Assembly (NCBI RefSeq): GCF_958298935.1
Contig: NC_084934.1
Location: forward strand, 1,242,501-1,306,500
DNA from: Phragmites australis
Lineage: Eukaryota; Streptophyta; Magnoliopsida; Poales; Poaceae
Length of the DNA: 64,000 nucleotides
Reading direction: 5' to 3'
The number at the start of each line of letters is the position of its first letter. Positions within the stretch are counted from its first letter, which is position 1. The notes beneath the pieces are model-generated. The model ran no database searches. It saw only the letters and a program-made list of their open reading frames with translations, and was not told where the DNA came from. Made by a program: the position numbers and the translations under genes. Below are positions 58,361 through 64,000 of the stretch, piece by piece.

Positions 58361-60400
58361 TTAGTTTCTCAAAGAAAAACAACGCAGCGGGCAACAAAAA
58401 TATCTCTGAAACGCTGTGTGTTTTATGTTTCTTGTGCGTGAGACAGAGTGGGTGAGGGGAGTCGGTAGTCCATCCACATCATGTTTGACCTTTGGGAATG
58501 CCTTCGCCGTCGCCTTAGTCTTCGACTTTGTTCTGATTTTCTCTTTTGCTAACATCACTTTGTTCTGATTTTCCTAGCTGAGAACATAAACAACTTTTGA
58601 TTGTTGACTCCCAAGCCTTTCCATAATGACCCATTGAGCCATCACCATCTATGGTCTATGTAATTTCTCTGCAGAGCTAACCTGCAACATAGGCTGTTAC
58701 GCTTAGATTGATTCCCTATCCTCTCCTGTTTCTTGTCTCGAATCGCAGATAGGGTAACTAAATCAAGGAGAGACTTGATAAAATACTATTCAGTCTTCAC
58801 ATAATAAAAAGTAGTTGCAGTACCTTCTTGTGAGGAGCCCAGCCTCCAACATGGAAATCATACTGTCTGCTACTTTTAGAGAACTTGCCACAATGACCAT
58901 CCTTCCTGATTAACAAGTACTTGAAACTTGGTGTGCGTTTTACCTACTGCCTTTTGTTTTTCCAGCGTTCGAAAATCCAAACAGGCCTTCAGCCATTAAT
59001 CCCTCAAAGTTAAGCTGTATCAGTCAAAATGGTAACCAGTCTACTATGCGCAAAGTAAGACCGGTAAAACATTGCAAATTTTGTCAAGTAAAACATCGGT
59101 TTTTTGGCTTCTACCGTGTAACACCCATATAGACTGAAACAGCTTTTAGATATGGACCATGTTCGCAAATTCTTTGCCAGCGTTCTAATATTCTACTATA
59201 TGTGAGAAGCTTAGTCAAAGAGAAAAGGACAATGCACTACTTGAAAAGAGAGACAGAGATAGACTCTACATTATATAACTCCCCTTGGCACAATATTAAC
59301 CAGGAAGTCCTTGGGGAGGCCGAGCTCTTCCAGCAGCTTGTTCAGACTATCAGAGTGTAAATGCCAAGAAGTCTTTGTACTCTTACCATGCCATAGCAGT
59401 ACCAAAACAGTAAATGACAAGAAGTCTTTGTACTCTTACCATGCCATAGCAGTACCAAAACAGTTAGCACACCACGACAGAATTGACAATCTTACAATGC
59501 GTTGGGTTCACTGATCACTAGCACTAGCTAGGCACCACAGAACTCTGAAACCAAGTGAAAATTTTCAGACTATTCCATGTTGTATATCATATGGTACGAG
59601 TCGATCAATAATAGTGTCGACGATGGTAAACCACTAATTTTATAAATTTGTAAGAGGGATAGGAGATGTTTCGAGTAGATGAATTAAAAAACACATAAAA
59701 TTTTTTTTATACAGGTTTAAATCTTCTTTGGGATAATAGCTATACGTCATGTTTGTTTTGTATTGATCTTTGAGATTGTTACAAGGGAGTATGTGGCTGG
59801 ACTAGATGGATCTAAATCTAGTATGATAGCTCTCCGATATGTACTCAGGGAAAGATACTAATACAGATCTAATAGCAGAAAGCTTGATAAATGTAGAGCT
59901 TTCGCATGTTTTAATGGGCTTGTTGTATCTTGTATGGCTTGTATCTACTTGTTGTCTCCTATCATCTATAGGGTCTTCTAGCTCTGTATATATAGGTAGC
60001 GGTGGAGCATTGTGGTGGCTAAGGTGGGTCATGCCCCCACCTCATCTGGCCTAATAAATTTTCTGTATTTTGTAATGTATTTTAGGCTCAATCTCTCATA
60101 TTTCATTGATTCGATCCCCTTGGCCTAGTTGGAGTCTATTTGGCTTCATCGGTCCCTTCTGAATTTTGGTCCAAGCTCTGCCACTGTATATAGGGGGTCA
60201 TTGATGCCGGGGGGATTTTTTCATCACTCTACGTATTATCTTTTTTTCCACTCCTTCCTCAAACTTCAGTCATTTTAATAGGTTGGCTCTCGCCGCATCT
60301 GCTCATAGAAGACTTTTTTTTCCACTAACAATGACATATATATTCCCATAATTTGGTGGGTACCCATCTATAGCATCTAGGCCCCTAGGTAAGTGGTAAG
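58361..60400. other. Intergenic, no gene recognised
   Basis: AT-rich sequence without convincing coding. It holds the 53-bp duplication at 59357-59462. Short open frames have no recognisable domains. Confidence 0.5.
59357..59462. repeat. 53-bp tandem duplication
   Basis: Units start at 59357 and 59410 (GTAAATGCCAAGAAG and GTAAATGACAAGAAG). They differ at one base over the unit, so the event is recent. Confidence 0.93.
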
Positions 60401-60789
60401 TGTTTCGGTGATTAATGACAACCATATTACTGTGACTAACAATTTGTTTTGAATGAAATCAAAAAATTTAGTATATAATGATATTTGGGTAATCTTGGTC
60501 CCTAAAGTGCTTATATGGACAATCAAAGGACATATGCTTTAAGATTAAGGATCTTCTAGTTCTAAGTGTCACAAAGGAGATGGAGGACACTTAGAGTAGT
60601 ATAGGTCTTCTTTTCTTTTAGTCTTTTGACTGTACTATAAAGGGGGGCTAAAAGTAGTAGCTTGACTTAGTGAGTCTAGACATAGCTGATGCACACTTGT
60701 TAAATTCTAGCACTAGGTAGAGCATACAAGTCCATGGTAAAGTTGTCGAGGAGTTAGAGCTCAAAGAGAGTTGAATTGGACGAGCTCAG

Positions 60790-60812
60790 AAAATATATAT
60801 ATATATATATAT
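60790..60812. repeat. (AT)n microsatellite
   Basis: About 11 TA repeats inside the SIRE-type LTR. Confidence 0.85.
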
Positions 60813-60814
60813 CA

Positions 60815-61360
60815 CTCACCGGATTATCCTCTGATGGATGTCTAATACTCACCGGATAAACACTAATTGAGGCATCCGAATTATATGAAAAATTTCAGAA
60901 GTGTTACACCGGAACATCCGGTGATGGAAGCCCGGTGACCACCGAAGCTTTTCTAGCAGAGAAAATTTTCGGAGAAAAACAATTTTGTACTCACCGGATT
61001 ATCCGGTGACTGCATAATATGAACACCGGACTATTTCTTGCAGAGAGCATTGCTTCGGGCCACAGTGGAAAATTACGTTCACCAGACTATCCGGTGACTT
61101 AGCTGGCAGACCACCAGAGAAATGTTGTGAAGAAACTCAGACAAATTGAACTCACCGGTTTATCCGGTGAGAGCAAAAATATCACCGGAGTATTTTTTGC
61201 AGAAGGTTCTGAAATTCAAAGGGTTGGGTGAGTTGTACTCACCGGATTATCCGGTGATGACTGCGTGTTCACCGGAGTTTATCACCGGACAAATGTTGCC
61301 GTGCAACGGCTAGTGACAGCTGGCTCAGGGTTTGAACCCACCGGATTATCCGGTGATTAC
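60815..61360. repeat. Palindromic CACCGGATTATCCGGTGA repeats
   Basis: Full or half copies near 60815, 60852, 60910, 60987, 61018, 61078, 61152, 61178, 61238, 61270 and 61338. The core CACCGGATTATCCGGTG is an inverted repeat. It lies in the likely U3 of the LTR. Confidence 0.88.
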
Positions 61361-62232
61361 AGAAAAATGAGAGTGGTTAGCCAACGGCTAATTTTGATCT
61401 CTAGGCTATAAATACCCACTCAGTTGGTTTCAAGAGGTGCTCTTGCGACCCTGTAGCAGCTCATACACTTGGTGTGCCATTTAGAAGCAAGAGAGAGAGC
61501 ACTTGTGTCCATTCTAAGTTCTTAGTTGAGGATTAAGGACTTCTTTGAGTGCTTGAAGAGTAACAAGTGTGCATCTAGCTGTTGTCTAGGTTTGATCTTT
61601 GTCAAGTGAAGCTTGAGGCTTGTTACTCTTGGTGGTTGGCAACACCTAGACGGTCTTGGTGATCGGAGGATTTCTCGGTGAGCTCTTGGAGGAATTGTGG
61701 GAGCCCCGGAAAAAGAGGATGTACTTGGTTTGATACCCGCCAATTCGGAGATGGAGAAGGGGTAATCAAGAGGGAGCACTTGAGCCTTGGTGACTCAAGG
61801 GGGAGCGACATCCTTGGTGGATGCTCCAACGAGGACTAGGGGGAAGTGCCAACTTCTCGAAACCTCGAAAAAAAATCGGTGTTGTCTTCTCCAACTCTTT
61901 ACTTTCTTGCATCTTATTTTGAGCTTTGTTATTATTGCAAGTTCTTCTTAGAAATTGTCTTTCTTAGTTAATTCTTACTTGGTTAGCTATCTTGTGATAG
62001 TTAAAATTCCTTACTTGCGTTTTTTATAAGTTTTATTTGGTCAAGCGATAGTTAATTAAAAAGAAAAAAAAATTAATATCCCAATTCACCCCCTCTTAGA
62101 CTATTCGATCCTTTCACCATCGGATAGTAGACATAACATTTGGCCACCATTGTTGCTACCGGTACAGGCTAGTTAGTGACATAATATGAGTCGAGTTTAA
62201 TCTTGTGAGAACAAGTGCAAAACTCTGTCACA

Positions 62233-63290
62233 CTATAAAAAATTATTTTTCAGAATACTTACGTTGTTTTTTCACGGGCTGATCAAATAAAAAACCGTTT
62301 AAGCAGTTCTTGCGGTTTCAGATCGCTTGTGGAAATAAAATGATTACTATAGACGGTTCCTTATGTAAACCATCTGTGTAAAAGATTATTTTCAAATATG
62401 GTTCCTTACGTGAACTGCCTCTGAAAATAGGATGATAATTTACCTTAAAAATTCATATCTTTTTCATACGAAGTTTGATGAGGACAAACTTCTATATAAA
62501 AATTATAGCTCTTAACGAGTTCTACAAATTTGTAACTGAAAACTTTTTTATTCAAAATAATTTAGATATCTAAATAATTATTTTCAGAGTGGTTCATAAC
62601 CAACTCTGAAAATGGGATGACAGCGTACCTTAAAATTTTCATATTTTTTTATAAAAAGTCAAATAAGGGAAAACTTTATATAAATATTATATCCCATAAC
62701 GAGATCTATAACTTTGTAGTTGAAAACTTTTTCATTTGAAATTATTTAAATATCCAAATAATTATTTGAATTTTCAGACATAATATCGCTATTACTTCTA
62801 TGGTGAAATGGTAAGTACGTATCGCGTGAGCTGAGAGATTTTGGGTTCAAGTGTCATAAATCGTGTGACTTATGACTTGTAATGGCGCGGCCACGGGGTT
62901 CCTTAGATGAAAAAAAAATTTGGTTTTTTCGAGCAAAAAAAAAACTTCTATTCGGGGACCTATTACCAGAGGCGGCCCGTGTAAGAAATCGCTTGTAAAA
63001 ATCTATTACCACAAACGATTTCTTAAGTGAATTATGTGAAAACCTATTACCACAGACGGTTTCTTAAGTGAACCACGTCTGGTAATAGGTTTCCACAGGC
63101 GATCTATCTTGTGCTTGTATAAATCGTCTATTTCAGAGACCTATTAACAGAGATGATCCGTTTAAGAAATTGCATGTGGAAATCTATTACCAGATGCGGT
63201 ACGCTTAAGAAACCACCGGTAATAGATTTCTATAGACGGTCTCTTTTACGTCTGTGAAAATCGTCTATTTCCATGTAACTTAGTTAGGTT
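62233..63290. mobile_element. CACTA-like non-autonomous element with subterminal repeats
   Basis: Begins CACTATAAAAAATTATTTTTC, like the CACTACAAGAAA end of CACTA elements. Many direct and inverted copies of a GACGGTTTCTTAAGTGAACC / TTTCCACAGACG motif follow (62300-62420, 62965-63260). The right end is poorly preserved, so the boundary is approximate. No transposase. A GGGTTCAAGTG block near 62860 looks tRNA-like but does not make a tRNA. Confidence 0.5.
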
Positions 63291-63877
63291 CGTATTACTG
63301 TCGTCTACATGTTAAAATTATGTGCATACATGAAAGTACTATTATTTTTTCTATAATTAAATAAATGTGTTAAATATTAATAAATTCATAAATAAATATT
63401 GCGATGCTCAGAGTTGATAAATTTAATTTTTTTAGTCTTCTTTTATTATACTTTGTATAATAAAAAAATGAACCGCCAATCCGCTAGTTACCATCTTTTG
63501 ATGCGTCAGATATAGTCCATCGACCAATTATAGATTTATAGGGTGACACAGCAAATGACCACAAACACACACAAAACTAGTGAGAGGGATTGCAGGGCAA
63601 CCTAAAGAGGGCAATTTTGTGAACCTTCGATCCAACAAGCATGGCATGAAAGTTCCTGCAAATGACAAATGTTTTACTTCATCTTGAACTAATTGCCGAC
63701 TGACAAGCGATAGGTTCAAGGTGTGGTTCGTTCGTCTGGTACAGCTTTTCAAATTAAAGACAGACTTTGCTGAGTAAGTTCAAAGTTGTACTGTATTTTG
63801 CTTTGTTCTCCCAGTTATCAACCACCCTACATTTGATTTTCCACGCAACATTGACCACTTAATCCCCGTTGGGCAAT
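63291..63877. other. Intergenic, no gene seen
   Basis: AT-rich sequence; a minus-strand open frame at 63528-63752 has no recognisable domain. Confidence 0.5.
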
Positions 63878-63893
63878 TATATAAAGCCACGTG
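63878..63893 (+). promoter_or_regulatory. TATA box and G-box, possible promoter of a gene beyond the window
   Basis: TATATAAAG (63878-63886) followed by CACGTG (63888-63893). A C/A-rich leader-like stretch follows (63900-63940). If a gene is present its start codon lies right of 64000. Confidence 0.4.
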
Positions 63894-64000
63894 CTGGCGT
63901 CCAGAGTCCAGACTCAAGTAAAAAACAAAAAAAGTTAGGCGAATTTGAGTCAAAAGACAATCTATGTTTTAATCAACATTCTTTTCCTTGTAGAGACCAA

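Larger units (their letters stand above)
60401..62116 (+). mobile_element. LTR of a SIRE-type Copia element (probably solo)
   Basis: Starts TGTTTCGGTGATTAATGAC and ends CGATCCTTTCA, the usual ends of this family. The 3' part has AATTCACCCCCTCTTAGAC before the end. No primer site follows and no target duplication is evident, so an old recombination is possible. The 5' part carries about ten ACCGGAT repeats. Confidence 0.7.

Noticed and set aside
60815..61360. CACCGGATTATCCGGTGA repeats as a CRISPR-like array
   Set aside because: Spacing is irregular, copies are degenerate, and the setting is a plant LTR.
62840..62870. GGGTTCAAGTG block as a tRNA or SINE promoter
   Set aside because: A partial A- and B-box-like pair, but no tRNA fold and it lies inside CACTA-like subterminal repeats.

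Overview
This window is nuclear DNA of a grass (Poaceae, probably panicoid). The signs are a grass F-box gene, a coiled-coil (Rx_N-type) resistance-like gene pair, a Mutator-like element (MULE) with a plant mobile domain (PMD) gene, GC-rich 5' ends of coding regions, and the kinds of LTR retrotransposons, LINE, CACTA-like element and Stowaway MITE usual in grasses. There are no bacterial operons, no CRISPR array and no RNA gene I can support. Most of the sequence is nested transposable elements. I see one intact single-exon F-box gene (4100-5248), one open Rx_N-like gene (29382-30716, minus) and one nearly intact nine-exon PMD gene (39470-42180, minus).

Layout. 1-2849: decayed 3' part of a Gypsy-like element with two degenerate tandem arrays and a short LTR. 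4100-5248: F-box gene. 5249-14217: its 3' flank, made of degenerate repeat units and split by two solo LTRs (6205-9059 and 9511-12860). 14335-14915: broken F-box paralogue. 15285-17913 and about 29149-31590: two copies of a duplicated block carrying the Rx_N-like gene, the first a pseudogene. Copy 1 is interrupted upstream of the gene by a degenerate LINE (17927-27823, 13-bp target duplication), which itself holds two solo LTRs (19726-20880 and 21576-23544). Copy 2 is followed by exon-like fragments, then a coding-free Copia-type element (32723-38728) holding an LTR fragment and another solo LTR.

39470-45640: a MULE on the minus strand. Its transposase gene (42320-44931) carries three nonsense codons and a frameshift. 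The PMD gene starts 139 bp downstream on the same strand. Consensus splice sites lie exactly at the transposase stop codon and just before the PMD start codon, so both could share one spliced transcript. Four near-perfect 19-bp palindromes sit just upstream of the transposase TATA box.

45640-51837 is gene-poor, with one promoter-like stretch near 50.2 kb. 51838-about 58360 is a SIRE/Maximus-type Copia element (minus) truncated inside reverse transcriptase. 60401-62116 is a related LTR with palindromic CCGG repeats. 62233-63290 is CACTA-like. A TATA box and G-box at 63878-63893 may belong to a gene beyond the window.

How things work together: the F-box protein would act in SCF ubiquitin ligases. 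The Rx_N-like protein resembles the coiled-coil part of NLR immune receptors but has no NB-ARC domain. The MULE and PMD genes form one transposon-borne unit. Three long LTRs share a hairpin near their 3' ends whose stem sequence differs but whose pairing is kept.
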